The translations under genes and the position numbers were made by a program. Below are positions 18,852 to 28,551 of a stretch of DNA of 64,000 nucleotides, piece after piece (position 1 is the stretch's first letter; each line of letters starts with the position of its first letter). This stretch comes from an uncultured Myroides sp. (GTDB lineage Bacteria; Bacteroidota; Bacteroidia; Flavobacteriales; Flavobacteriaceae). The notes below the pieces were generated by a model. The model was given only the letters and a program-made list of their open reading frames with translations, was not told the origin of the DNA and ran no database searches. Where the stretch lies: NCBI GenBank assembly GCA_913777665.1, contig CAJYTF010000005.1:1-64000 (forward strand), in the 5' to 3' direction.

Positions 18852-18938
18852 GAGGAAAAATTTGACTGATTGCAACCTCTTTAAAAAAATGCTAAAGCAG
18901 AAAACTTCTTTAGTAAAAGCGTGCAATTTAGTTTCCTC
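18852..18938 (+). promoter_or_regulatory. Structured metK leader, candidate SAM-responsive riboswitch
   Basis: The 87-base element can fold in two ways. Compact form: GAGG (18852-18855) with CCTC (18876-18879), enclosing GACTGATTGCAA, followed by TTTAAA and GCTAAA (18891-18896); this order resembles the SAM-II aptamer core. Extended form: GAGGAAA (18852-18858) with TTTCCTC (18932-18938), ATTGCA (18869-18874) with TGCAAT (18922-18927), and CTAAAG (18892-18897) with CTTTAG (18908-18913). The two use GAGG in exclusive ways. It ends 20 bases before metK, the SAM synthase gene. There is no T tract, so control would be on translation or stability. Aptamer class is inferred by eye. Confidence 0.6.
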
Positions 18939-18958
18939 ATTAACATTTAATCTAAATT

Positions 18959-20245
18959 ATGGCATATTTTTTTACATCAGAATCTGTAAGTGAAGGGCAT
19001 CCTGATAAAATTGCAGATCAAATTTCAGACGCATTAATCGACAACTTTTTAGCTTTTGACGAAAATTCAAAGGTTGCTTGTGAAACTTTGGTTACTACGG
19101 GGCAGGTTATTTTGGCTGGCGAAGTAAAATCGAACACTTACTTAGATGTTCAGCAAATTGCACGTGATGTGATCAAGAAAATTGGTTACACAAAAAGCGA
19201 ATATATGTTTGATGCGAATTCATGTGGAATTTTATCGGCAATTCATGAACAATCTGCAGATATCAATCAAGGTGTTGACAAAGCAAATAAAGAAGAACAA
19301 GGTGCGGGCGATCAAGGTATCATGTTTGGTTACGCTACAACCGAAACCGAAGATTATATGCCTTTGGCTTTAGATTTATCGCACAAATTATTGCAGGAAT
19401 TAGCAGAATTACGCAGAGAAAACAACGAAATCACTTATTTGCGTCCCGATGCAAAATCGCAGGTTACGTTGGAATATGACGATGATAACAAACCAAAACG
19501 TGTGGTAACGATTGTTTTATCAACTCAGCACGATGATTTTGTAAAACCAGAAAACAATTCTGCCGAGGCGAAAAACACAGCAGAAAAAGCAATGCAGGAT
19601 CAAATTAAAAAAGATATTGTGTCAATTTTAATTCCTCGACTATTAAAGAAATATCCGCAATATCAACCTTATTTTAATGAGGAAATAACGTATCACATAA
19701 ACCCGACAGGTGTATTCATTATTGGTGGTCCTCATGGCGATACAGGTTTAACAGGCAGAAAAATCATTGTTGATACGTACGGTGGTAAAGGTGCGCACGG
19801 TGGTGGAGCTTTTTCCGGGAAAGATCCAAGTAAAGTAGATCGTTCGGCGGCGTACGCTGCAAGATACATTGCAAAGAATTTAGTTGCTGCTGGTGTTGCA
19901 GACGAATTGTTGGTTCAGGTTTCTTACGCTATCGGAATTGCAGAACCAATGGGCGTTTTCGTGAATACTTACGGAACTGCTAAAGTAAATTTAACCGATG
20001 GTGAAATTGCAGATAAATTACAGCAATTATTCGATTTACGTCCGTATCATATCGAGCAAACGTTGAAATTAAGAAAACCTATTTACAGTGAAACTGCGGC
20101 TTATGGGCACATGGGTCGTAAAAATGAGGTTGTTACTAAAACTTTTAAAAACCCGAACGGTGAAGAAAAAACTATTGAGGTAGAATTGTTTACTTGGGAA
20201 AAGTTAGATAAAATTGATGCTGTAAAACAAGCTTTTAACTTATAA
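18959..20245 (+). CDS. metK: S-adenosylmethionine synthase
   Basis: A 428-residue enzyme making SAM from methionine and ATP. Conserved motifs: [21 protein letters not shown] at the N-terminus, [12 protein letters not shown] (the ATP-binding loop), [28 protein letters not shown] with the P-loop-like GGGAFSGKD, and the C-terminal RKP...YGHMGR. It is slightly longer than the usual 385-400 because of an extra segment near residues 200-215, normal in this phylum. Single gene with its own leader RNA and terminator. Confidence 0.97.
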   Translation: MAYFFTSESVSEGHPDKIADQISDALIDNFLAFDENSKVACETLVTTGQVILAGEVKSNTYLDVQQIARDVIKKIGYTKSEYMFDANSCGILSAIHEQSADINQGVDKANKEEQGAGDQGIMFGYATTETEDYMPLALDLSHKLLQELAELRRENNEITYLRPDAKSQVTLEYDDDNKPKRVVTIVLSTQHDDFVKPENNSAEAKNTAEKAMQDQIKKDIVSILIPRLLKKYPQYQPYFNEEITYHINPTGVFIIGGPHGDTGLTGRKIIVDTYGGKGAHGGGAFSGKDPSKVDRSAAYAARYIAKNLVAAGVADELLVQVSYAIGIAEPMGVFVNTYGTAKVNLTDGEIADKLQQLFDLRPYHIEQTLKLRKPIYSETAAYGHMGRKNEVVTKTFKNPNGEEKTIEVELFTWEKLDKIDAVKQAFNL

Positions 20246-20270
20246 TCGATACCATATAAATTTTTAACGA

Positions 20271-20307
20271 AAGTCGCTTTTAAAAAATATTAAAAGCGAC
20301 TTTTTAT
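20271..20307 (+). terminator. Intrinsic terminator of metK
   Basis: AAGTCGCTTTTAA (20271-20283) pairs with TTAAAAGCGACTT (20290-20302) and is followed by TTTATTT. Confidence 0.75.
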
Positions 20308-20376
20308 TTCGATTGATTTATAAAATATTTCATTTTTTTTAAATACTTTAGTTGTAAAGTTGTACAAAGAAAAATT

Positions 20377-21750
20377 ATGATTGATAAAGTTATTGTTGGT
20401 AGTGAAGAATGGTGTTCATTGCCAGAATTAAAGGTGCCTGCGATAAAAGTTCGAGTAGATTCTGGTGCAAAAACTTCCGCATTACATGCCGAACAAATTA
20501 CACCTTTCGATAAAAACGGAGAAACCTGGGTGCGTTTTGTTATCCATCCTATCCAAAGAAATGTAAAAAATTCTATTGTTTGTGAAGCTAAAGTAATTGA
20601 TAAACGCATTGTAAAAAGCAGCACGGGTACTCGTGAAAGTCGATACGTTATTAATACCGAAATATCTCTTGGAGAAAAATCGTGGGTTATTGAATTAACG
20701 CTGACAAATCGTGATTCAATGGGTTTCCGCATGCTTTTAGGTCGTGAAGCTATGACCGGTAAAATCATTGTAGATCCAGACGAACGTTTTAAATTCGGCG
20801 TTGTAACTCCAGAGAAAATCAAAGAATATTACAATACAACCAATATAGAAAAACACGGTTTACGAATTGGTTTGCTGGCTAGTAATCCCGATTTATATTC
20901 GAACAAACGAATTATAGAAGCCGGCGAATTGCGTGGTCATCAAATGCACTTCTTGAATATCAAGCATTGTTATATGAAATTAGATGCGCATCAACCTGAA
21001 ATTCATTATCGTGGCGGACGCATTTTGAACGATTTTGATGCGATCATTCCAAGAATTCGTCCAAGCATGACATATTACGGTTGTTCACTAATCCGTCATT
21101 TTGAATCGTTAAAAGTATTTAGTTTGAATAATGCAACATCTATCACTCAATCGCGCGATAAACTGTATTCACTACAAATGCTTTTAAATCACGGTGTTGA
21201 TATTCCTACAACAGGTTTCGCCAATTCACCATTAGACACCAACGATTTAATAAATATGGTAGGTGGATCGCCCTTAATTGTTAAGTTGTTAGAAGGAACA
21301 CAAGGTAAAGGTGTGGTTTTAGCCGAAACAAAAAAGGCTGCAGAATCTGTAATCAATGCCTTTAAAAGTGTTGGGGCAAACATTCTAGTACAAGAATTTA
21401 TTAAAGAAGCCAACGGAAAAGATTTACGTTTATTTGTTGTTGATGGAAAAGTGGTTGCAGCTATGCAGCGCGAAGCTTTACCTGGGGAATTTAGAGCAAA
21501 TATTCATTTAGGCGGGAAAGCATCAATAGTAAAAGTTACTGCTGAAGAGAAAAAAATAGCAATAAAAGCAGCAAAAGCAATGAATTTAAAAGTTGCGGGG
21601 GTTGACATAATACGCTCATCTAAAGGACCTTTACTGTTAGAAGTAAATTCTTCTCCCGGATTAGAAGGAATTGAAGGTGCAACTGGCAAGGATATTGCAG
21701 GGGAAATGATAAAAGCCATAGAAAAGAGTTTTAAATGGCTTAACCTTTAA
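20377..21750 (+). CDS. Fusion of a retropepsin-like (RimB/DUF785) domain and a RimK-type ATP-grasp ligase
   Basis: A 457-residue protein. Residues about 1-145 form the RimB/ATP-dependent zinc protease-like domain with VRVDSGAKTSALHA, an aspartic-protease-type DSG motif. Residues about 160-457 form a RimK ATP-grasp domain (GLLASNPDLYSN, LLEGTQGKGVVLAE, VQEFIKEANGKDLRLFVV, LLEVNSSPGLEGIEGAT). RimK adds glutamates to the C-terminus of ribosomal protein S6, and RimB is thought to remove them, so both activities may lie in one chain. Residues HxGGK near 375 belong to the ligase core. The next genes, SIMPL and LETM1-related, follow closely and may be co-transcribed. Confidence 0.85.
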   Translation: MIDKVIVGSEEWCSLPELKVPAIKVRVDSGAKTSALHAEQITPFDKNGETWVRFVIHPIQRNVKNSIVCEAKVIDKRIVKSSTGTRESRYVINTEISLGEKSWVIELTLTNRDSMGFRMLLGREAMTGKIIVDPDERFKFGVVTPEKIKEYYNTTNIEKHGLRIGLLASNPDLYSNKRIIEAGELRGHQMHFLNIKHCYMKLDAHQPEIHYRGGRILNDFDAIIPRIRPSMTYYGCSLIRHFESLKVFSLNNATSITQSRDKLYSLQMLLNHGVDIPTTGFANSPLDTNDLINMVGGSPLIVKLLEGTQGKGVVLAETKKAAESVINAFKSVGANILVQEFIKEANGKDLRLFVVDGKVVAAMQREALPGEFRANIHLGGKASIVKVTAEEKKIAIKAAKAMNLKVAGVDIIRSSKGPLLLEVNSSPGLEGIEGATGKDIAGEMIKAIEKSFKWLNL

Positions 21751-21767
21751 TCTAAATTTTTAAAAAC

Positions 21768-22460
21768 ATGAAAAAGATTGTTTATTTATTTACACTTGTA
21801 TTAGTAACATTTTCAGCAATGGCACAAAACAACAACAACAGTATAACACCGCAGGTTAACGTGAACGGAGAAGGTTCGATAAAAATCAAACCAGATTATG
21901 CCGTAATAACAATGGGTGCAGAAATTAAAGATCTTGATTCGGCAAAGGCAAAAAAACAAAACGATGAAATTATTGCCAAAATGATTCAAGTAATCAAAAA
22001 AAGTAATGTGGCAGAAAAAGATTATCAAACACAACGTGTAAATCTTTACAAAACAAGAGAATATCAAGAGAAAAAAGATTATTTCGTAGCAAGTCAAACA
22101 ATCACTATTACGTTAAGAAGTTTAGATAATTACGAAAAATTAATGGCTGATTTAATGTCTGCTGGTGCAAATACCATTAACGGCGTTGAATTTAAATCGA
22201 CTCAAACAGAAAAAGTAGCAACAGAAATTAGAGCGAAAGCTGTTCTTAATGCAAAGAAAAAGGCCGAAGATTATGCAAGTGCTTTAAATCAAACAATCGG
22301 GAAAGCATTAATCATCAGCGATCAGTCTATGGTTAACAATCCTCGTGTTTATATGATGAAAACGGCAATGGCTGACGAATCTGCAGGAATGGATCAAACA
22401 TTGGCAGTTGGCGAAATTGAAATTGCAACGAACGTAAATGTTGTTTTTGAACTAAAATAA
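21768..22460 (+). CDS. SIMPL domain (DUF541) exported protein
   Basis: A 230-residue protein with a signal peptide ending ATFSAMAQ-like (MKKIVYLFTLVLVTFSAMAQ). The mature part has the SIMPL/DUF541 pattern: NVNGEGSIKIKPDYAVITMGAE, then repeated KKAEDYASALNQTIGKALIIS. SIMPL proteins are periplasmic or outer-membrane associated oligomers with poorly known function. It starts 18 bp after the RimB-RimK gene and ends 3 bp before the LETM1-related gene. Confidence 0.85.
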   Translation: MKKIVYLFTLVLVTFSAMAQNNNNSITPQVNVNGEGSIKIKPDYAVITMGAEIKDLDSAKAKKQNDEIIAKMIQVIKKSNVAEKDYQTQRVNLYKTREYQEKKDYFVASQTITITLRSLDNYEKLMADLMSAGANTINGVEFKSTQTEKVATEIRAKAVLNAKKKAEDYASALNQTIGKALIISDQSMVNNPRVYMMKTAMADESAGMDQTLAVGEIEIATNVNVVFELK

Positions 22461-22463
22461 TTT

Positions 22464-23648
22464 ATGAACCCATCAAAAGAGCTATGGATTACTAAATTTT
22501 TTAAATTAAGTAATCCATCTTTTTTTATCAATCAAACCGAAGAAGAATTTTACGAAAACATTCGTAAAACAGGATTTATATACGGTTTTACCACCAAATC
22601 GATTCAACAAGTTTTTAATTCGTTTGATCTAACTCACGAAGAATATGCAAAGATTGTTTTGTTGGAAGCTTTGTACGGAACGTTTGTTCAAACAAAAAAT
22701 AAAACTGATTTTAAAGAATTTACCAAACACGCTGAAGATTTCTACAAAAAAATGGGCGAAGCTAAAACAGAATCATACTTTTCTTTTATAAAGTTTGAAT
22801 CTAAAAAAGCTTTTGCATCGCTTGAAAAAATTCTGAACGAACGCACTACTCGATCGTCAAATTATTTGAATAAAACATTTTCGCATCATTTATCGAATTT
22901 TTTAATTTTTACCGATGTACTTTGTTTTAAACGATATTTATTGAACGAAACCGAAATCTTGAACTATTACAAATATCTGGAACAAACCATTTCGCATTTG
23001 GTAATGATTAGTTTCAACCAAAAACAGAACGTTTCAAAATACGATGTAAAATTGCAAGAAGTTTTAAGCAGTTCGTTAAAATATGCTTCGTTAAAAAACT
23101 TCGATACGCAACTTTCTACGCTTGATTTGTGGAATATTAAAACGTTTTACGGCAAAGCCTACATTTACGATATTTCATTGATGGTTTTGTGGAACGATGA
23201 AAAAATTGATCAAAAAGAGTTTAAATTTATTCTTCAACTTCAAAATTTATTGGGTTTACAAAAAGATTTTACCAAAAGATCTTTAACCGATATGGTTTCT
23301 TTTATTGAAAATAATAGAAGTGAAATTCCGTATTTTCAATTTTCGCATCCATTAAAAAAATTATATAAAAACACCAACAAAACAGTCGCTTTACTGATTA
23401 AACGAAACAAAAAAAGTTTGATTAAAGAATTAGAAAACAATAAATTGCTAATGCAATTAGTGGTTAAGGCAACATACAGCAACCTTTCGGATAAAGAAAA
23501 ATTACAGTTAAAAAATCAGTTTATAGAATTAGGAAAAACGGTTCCGGCATTTACCATTTTCTTAATTCCGGGTGGAAGTTTACTATTACCAATTTTAATA
23601 AAACTGCTACCGGAATTGATTCCTAATTCGTTTAATGAGAATAAGTAG
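22464..23648 (+). CDS. LETM1-related protein
   Basis: A 394-residue protein, largely helical. The C-terminus (about 330-394) reads LSDKEKLQLKNQFIELGKTVPAFTIFLIPGGSLLLPILIKLLPELIPNSF, which is the LETM1-like membrane hairpin with the GGSLLLP segment. Bacterial members are linked by annotation to biofilm; biochemical role is unknown. Third gene of the RimB-RimK-SIMPL run. The N-terminal 300 residues show no other domain I recognise. Confidence 0.75.
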   Translation: MNPSKELWITKFFKLSNPSFFINQTEEEFYENIRKTGFIYGFTTKSIQQVFNSFDLTHEEYAKIVLLEALYGTFVQTKNKTDFKEFTKHAEDFYKKMGEAKTESYFSFIKFESKKAFASLEKILNERTTRSSNYLNKTFSHHLSNFLIFTDVLCFKRYLLNETEILNYYKYLEQTISHLVMISFNQKQNVSKYDVKLQEVLSSSLKYASLKNFDTQLSTLDLWNIKTFYGKAYIYDISLMVLWNDEKIDQKEFKFILQLQNLLGLQKDFTKRSLTDMVSFIENNRSEIPYFQFSHPLKKLYKNTNKTVALLIKRNKKSLIKELENNKLLMQLVVKATYSNLSDKEKLQLKNQFIELGKTVPAFTIFLIPGGSLLLPILIKLLPELIPNSFNENK

Positions 23649-23649
23649 T

Positions 23650-23682
23650 TTGGATAAATTATAACATATTTTCATAAATTTG
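23650..23682 (+). promoter_or_regulatory. Promoter of the TPR sensor kinase genes
   Basis: TTG at 23650-23652 and TAAATTTG at 23675-23682 are 22 bases apart. The predicted start is about 20 bases before the GTG codon at 23708, which supports that start. Confidence 0.55.
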
Positions 23683-23707
23683 TTGGTTTGTAATTAAAAC
23701 CAATCGG

Positions 23708-25657
23708 GTGCGTAAATTAGTAGTACTTACTTTATTTTCATTGTTTTTTGCTGTATCGTGCAAAAAGCCGGCGAATGTTTACGACCATATTTTAATCCAC
23801 AAAAAAGTTACCGATAGCAATTACAAAACTTTTCCTTTAGACGAGTTGTATTATTGTTTGCTGTACAATATTCAGTTTGCAGAACAGCCCGATAAAGCTA
23901 AAAATCTAATCGCTTATTACGAAAATCAATCACTGAGTAAAAGTGATTCTATCAATATTTATCGAGCAAATAATCTGCAGATTTTCTTAAATTCTGATTT
24001 AAATTCAAACGAAAACAGAAATCAACGTCTGTTTAAATCGGCTACTTATTTTGAAAACAATACTAATCAATACGATGCCTATTTATCGAACTATTTAATT
24101 TCAGAATACTACTTTAACTTACAATCGTTTCAAATTGCAGAAAATTATGCCTACAAAGCACTTGAAAATCTGGGTACTAATAATAAAGAATATGCATTTG
24201 AAAAAGCTTCTACATTTGTATTAATCAGCAATATTCATTACAATCAAAAAAAATATAATTCCGCGTTTAATGTTTTGAAGAATTATGATGTTTTATCTGA
24301 TTATTTCAATAAAAAATTAATTGTTCAGCAAAAAATTAATTCATTACAAAGCACTTACATAAATAATTATGCAGTTATTGGAAACAAAATAGGGAAAATA
24401 TCTTTACAACAAACAATTACAGATTTAGAATCGGCTTATAATTTAGCTTCGTTTTCTAAAAAAGCAGATAATCGACAAAAAATAACGGCTCTGCATAATT
24501 TAATTAATTATAAAATTGAGGCTGACGATTTAGACAGTTTAGAAAGTTATGTTGATCAATTTAAGCAAAGTATGTCAAGCGCGGCACGTATTCCCATAAT
24601 GCAGGTAAATTTTGCAACCATTGGTGATTATCTTTTAAAAATCAAGAAAGATACAATTGCGGCAAAGCAATTTCAGAAAGATATTTTATCAGAAAACTCG
24701 CAAAAATTTAAAAATCTGTATTTAGAGAAACGTATTTTAGAGCAGATCATGCAAAATACCGATTCTACTTCGGTTGAACTGAACAATCATTATTTAAATG
24801 TAATAAGTAAAATTCAAAAAGAGAACGATAACAAACTGAATATCAACCAGAAAGTTATTTACGAAAATCATGAATTAGTAAGAAAAAACGAAAAACTTAA
24901 ACGTGAAATATTTTACATAGTTGCAATTATTTTAAGTGTTTCAATTATTTCTTTACTGGTTATTTACAGCATTATTCAAAAAATCAATTTAAAAAAAATA
25001 CAGCTTCGCAATAATTACATAGAGCAAGATACCAAAGCGCTTGAAGTTACGCTGACCTATAAAAACAATATTGAAAACAAGCTGAACAACAACAAAAAGC
25101 AGATTTTTATGGAGTTACATGATAATATTGTGAACAAGTTGTTTTCTACCCGATTTTTACTGCATAAAGATTTTATAAAACCCGAAAGTTTACAGATTGC
25201 CAAAAATACCGTTTTAGAAGTAAAAACCAGTCTGCTTGAAATTTGCGATAATTACAACGAAATAAATAATTTGTTTGAAAAAGATTCGTTTCATCACATG
25301 ATTATAGAACTGATTGAAAATCAACCAAATAATATTATTGAATTTGATTATGATCTGGATTTATCAATAGAATGGTTTAAAACACATCCAAAAGTCCGCT
25401 TTCATTTGTACCGAATTTTACAGGAATTGTTGCAAAATATTCATAAACATTCATCGGCAACCAAAGCAACCGTAGAGATCTATCAGGAAAATTTAAACAT
25501 AAAACTGATTGTTTTTGATAACGGTAAAGGCTTTAAAAAAACCGCTAAAAAAGGACTTGGAATTAATAACATTCAAAATCGTTTAAAAGAAATCAATGGA
25601 CATCTAACTATTGATTCAATAAAAGGAACTCAATTTACTATTACTATTAACTTATAA
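23708..25657 (+). CDS. TPR-containing lipoprotein sensor histidine kinase (NarL/DesK type)
   Basis: A 649-residue protein starting at GTG. A lipobox (FFAVSC, Cys18) suggests lipid anchoring. Residues about 60-390 are a helical TPR-like sensor region, with one membrane helix at about 402-424, then a coiled coil. The HisKA_3 box is MELHDNIVNKLFSTRFLL with the phospho-acceptor His, and the ATPase domain has an N box (ELLQNIHKHS), DNGKGF and GLGINNIQNRL. No response regulator is adjacent. The lipobox together with an internal helix is common in this family. The next gene encodes a sequence-related but degenerate partner. Confidence 0.82.
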   Translation: MRKLVVLTLFSLFFAVSCKKPANVYDHILIHKKVTDSNYKTFPLDELYYCLLYNIQFAEQPDKAKNLIAYYENQSLSKSDSINIYRANNLQIFLNSDLNSNENRNQRLFKSATYFENNTNQYDAYLSNYLISEYYFNLQSFQIAENYAYKALENLGTNNKEYAFEKASTFVLISNIHYNQKKYNSAFNVLKNYDVLSDYFNKKLIVQQKINSLQSTYINNYAVIGNKIGKISLQQTITDLESAYNLASFSKKADNRQKITALHNLINYKIEADDLDSLESYVDQFKQSMSSAARIPIMQVNFATIGDYLLKIKKDTIAAKQFQKDILSENSQKFKNLYLEKRILEQIMQNTDSTSVELNNHYLNVISKIQKENDNKLNINQKVIYENHELVRKNEKLKREIFYIVAIILSVSIISLLVIYSIIQKINLKKIQLRNNYIEQDTKALEVTLTYKNNIENKLNNNKKQIFMELHDNIVNKLFSTRFLLHKDFIKPESLQIAKNTVLEVKTSLLEICDNYNEINNLFEKDSFHHMIIELIENQPNNIIEFDYDLDLSIEWFKTHPKVRFHLYRILQELLQNIHKHSSATKATVEIYQENLNIKLIVFDNGKGFKKTAKKGLGINNIQNRLKEINGHLTIDSIKGTQFTITINL

Positions 25658-25659
25658 TT

Positions 25660-27477
25660 ATGCATTTAATTAAAAAAAATATACTTTTTTTACTTGTTAT
25701 TTGTCTTTTTACGGCATGTAATAACAAAAAAGTGTACAAAAATGCGAATTATAAAATTGACAGTATTACCATGCGCAAGAATTACAATAGTGAATATGAA
25801 GCCGATCCATACAATTTAAAAAAGGTGCATTCGCTTTATATGAAAGAAACCGACAGTATTCTTTTAGGTATCAACCACCAATTGTACAGCACCTATCTGG
25901 TAAAAAATAATAAATTCGACAGCGCCTATTATTACTTAACCCTTGCTAACAATCTGTTTAAAAATAATGACCGAAAAAAATTCTTTAATTCTATTAGAAA
26001 GGTTTCGTTAACAAACCGGATTGATCTTTTGGCACATTCTAAGATCGAAATGGAAAAATTAAAGGAAATTCAGCTTGAAGATGAAAAAATTAAGCAGCTC
26101 TACATTGATGTTTTTAGTCTGCCGATTTTAAAGCAATCCGATTCGGGTCAGTACGAAACAAAAATCAACCGTTTCATAAATATTGACGACGCGAATAATA
26201 AAATTGTTAAACGAGGTACATTGATTGAGAATTACCTTACCGGCGAGATTAATAAGTATCTTATTACAAAAGCAGATTACGATAAAATTATTGTTCGATC
26301 AACCGCAAGAATTAATGAACTTTTAAAGGAAAACAGAACAAATGAAGATCTGTTTTTTACCAATTTATTTTACAATATTTATGCTAAAATTGAAATAAGA
26401 GATCGTAGCATTTCTAACGATTTTGCGCATTATAAAGCTAATTTAGCAACGGCACCTACTAAAGAAAGCGAGGTTTTGTACTATTATTTAAAAGCAAAAC
26501 AGTTTCAAACAACATCATTAAAAGATTCTGTACTTTATAATTTTTCAAAAGCTTTACAAGTTAGCAAGCAAACAGATAATTTCATTTACGAACATCAGCT
26601 TTTACAGCTTTTATTGGCAACAGATAATTTTAATACTAATAAATATACCAACGATTATATTAAGATTAACGATTCACTGCTTACCTACAAAAACTATGTA
26701 AACGATTTTATTTTTGCCACGAATTCAAACTTTTTAAAGCTAAAATCCGAACAACAATCCATTCAAAAACAGAATTTAAGCATCACAGCTTTTACTTTTA
26801 TTTTGTTGTTTACTGTTGTGCTTTACTATTTTATTTACAGAAATATTAAAAACAGACAATTAGCCAGAAAGCACCGTGAATATCTTAATGAAAAGACGCA
26901 GATGTACAAATATTTGATTGAAATTAAGGAACAAATGGATGCGTCCATCTTGAATGAAAACAATAGAACGAAACAACTTATCAGTACGAATGCGCTATCA
27001 AAAATTGATGATTTATTGGTTGATTTTGATAAATTAGAAATTAATTTGGATCAACTTCAGGAAAAAATTAAAGAAGTAGAAGATGCTGCGCGAGCTATTT
27101 CGCACACCATTTCTGAAACAAATTATACAATTGTTGATATTGCTTACATTATTAACGATATTAAAAAGCAGTATGCAAATTTCATTAAAATTGAAACTTT
27201 TATAGACAACACCATAATTTTGAGCGATTTGGAGTTTAAAACACTGTTGCGAATTATGCTTTTTACCTATAAATTGATCGATAAAATTAAATATAAAGAA
27301 GAATTAACCTGTTTTCTATCGATTTACAAATCTAAAAACAAAAGCACTTACAAGATCTGGATCAATAAATCTATTAATTTAAACGAAGACCAACTGACTT
27401 TTTTAAACGATAGATCTATCAATTTTGAATTGAATAAGGATAATCAAGAAACTACCATTTTAATTTATATTAGTTAG
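25660..27477 (+). CDS. TPR lipoprotein resembling a sensor kinase but lacking catalytic motifs
   Basis: A 605-residue protein with the same layout as its upstream neighbour: lipobox LFTACNN (Cys20), helical repeat region, one membrane helix at about 370-392 (ITAFTFILLFTVVLYYFIY), a coiled coil, then a C-terminal domain. The position of the HisKA_3 box reads AARAISHTISET, and no N box or glycine boxes are visible afterwards. It is probably a non-catalytic partner or a pseudokinase. It begins 2 bp after the kinase gene, so they are likely co-expressed. Its stop overlaps the converging menC stop. Function not established. Confidence 0.6.
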   Translation: MHLIKKNILFLLVICLFTACNNKKVYKNANYKIDSITMRKNYNSEYEADPYNLKKVHSLYMKETDSILLGINHQLYSTYLVKNNKFDSAYYYLTLANNLFKNNDRKKFFNSIRKVSLTNRIDLLAHSKIEMEKLKEIQLEDEKIKQLYIDVFSLPILKQSDSGQYETKINRFINIDDANNKIVKRGTLIENYLTGEINKYLITKADYDKIIVRSTARINELLKENRTNEDLFFTNLFYNIYAKIEIRDRSISNDFAHYKANLATAPTKESEVLYYYLKAKQFQTTSLKDSVLYNFSKALQVSKQTDNFIYEHQLLQLLLATDNFNTNKYTNDYIKINDSLLTYKNYVNDFIFATNSNFLKLKSEQQSIQKQNLSITAFTFILLFTVVLYYFIYRNIKNRQLARKHREYLNEKTQMYKYLIEIKEQMDASILNENNRTKQLISTNALSKIDDLLVDFDKLEINLDQLQEKIKEVEDAARAISHTISETNYTIVDIAYIINDIKKQYANFIKIETFIDNTIILSDLEFKTLLRIMLFTYKLIDKIKYKEELTCFLSIYKSKNKSTYKIWINKSINLNEDQLTFLNDRSINFELNKDNQETTILIYIS

Positions 27478-28529
27478 TTTTCTAATTGATTTAGAACATC
27501 TTTTATTGAAATTTCTATTTGATTATTAAACCACAAATGTCCGTTTTTTACATATAAATTAGTATCAAAATTATTTATAAATAAGCCTCCGGTTCCTAAG
27601 CCTTGCGGCATATTATTTTCCAACGTAAAGGTCCATTGTGCAATGGCATTTAAGCCAATATTACTTTCTAAAGCAGAAGTAATCCACCAGCCAATACCTA
27701 ATTTTTCGGCAACATCGATCCATTCTTGTGAACCTTTAAAACCACCAACCAAACTTGGCTTTAAAATGATGTATTGCGGCTTAATTTTTAACAATAGATT
27801 TTCTTTATCTTGTAATTTTGTAACGCCAATTAATTCTTCATCTAATGCAATAGGAATTAAAGCTGCTTTACACAAATCTGCCATACTGTCATACTGATTT
27901 TGTTTAATAGGTTGTTCAATGCTATGTATTTCAAATTCAGATAATTGATTTATTTTACATAAAGCATCAATAGAACTAAAACCACCATTAGCATCAACCC
28001 TAATTTCGATCACTTCAGGTGAAAAATCTCTTCGAATTCCCGAAATTAAATTCAATTCTTCTTGGAAATCAATCGCTCCAATTTTGATTTTTATACAGTT
28101 AAATCCGTTTGAAATTTTCTCGATAATTTGTTGCTTCATAAATTCAGGTGAACCCATCCAAACCAAACCATTTATAGGTATTGCTTTTGTACTTTCAGTA
28201 AATCTTGAAGGAAACAACACAAACGGATTATTATTTTGCAACGATAAAAATGCTTGTTCTACACCAAATTGAATCGATGGCCATTCTCTTAATTCATTCC
28301 AAAGCACATCAACACCTAAGTCAATATTATTACACACCCATTTCAATTTGTCTGAATAATCCAATCGGTCATCATAACTCAACCCTCTGAACAAACCACA
28401 CTCTCCTATTCCAATTTTATCATTATCTTGAATAATTAGGAAATAAGTTTCTTTGGTATTCATAATACCTCTTGATGTTCCTGATGCCTGCTTAAAGTTT
28501 AATATATATTTTTTAAATGTTGCTTTCAT
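27474..28529 (-). CDS. menC: o-Succinylbenzoate synthase (menaquinone pathway)
   Basis: A 351-residue enolase-superfamily protein that dehydrates SHCHC to o-succinylbenzoate. Motifs: FNCIKIKIGA with catalytic lysines (near 145), VDANGGF, EQPIKQNQ, DEELIG and ILKPSLVGG carry the metal ligands and second lysine. Length fits. The start ATG at 28529 gives MKATFKKYILNF. On the same strand and in line with menA further upstream, separated by a small membrane protein and a hydrolase gene. MenC identity is better supported than a dipeptide epimerase because of menA nearby. Confidence 0.87.
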   Translation of the reverse strand: MKATFKKYILNFKQASGTSRGIMNTKETYFLIIQDNDKIGIGECGLFRGLSYDDRLDYSDKLKWVCNNIDLGVDVLWNELREWPSIQFGVEQAFLSLQNNNPFVLFPSRFTESTKAIPINGLVWMGSPEFMKQQIIEKISNGFNCIKIKIGAIDFQEELNLISGIRRDFSPEVIEIRVDANGGFSSIDALCKINQLSEFEIHSIEQPIKQNQYDSMADLCKAALIPIALDEELIGVTKLQDKENLLLKIKPQYIILKPSLVGGFKGSQEWIDVAEKLGIGWWITSALESNIGLNAIAQWTFTLENNMPQGLGTGGLFINNFDTNLYVKNGHLWFNNQIEISIKDVLNQLEN

Positions 28530-28551
28530 AATTTAATTTTCGATTTTTTTC

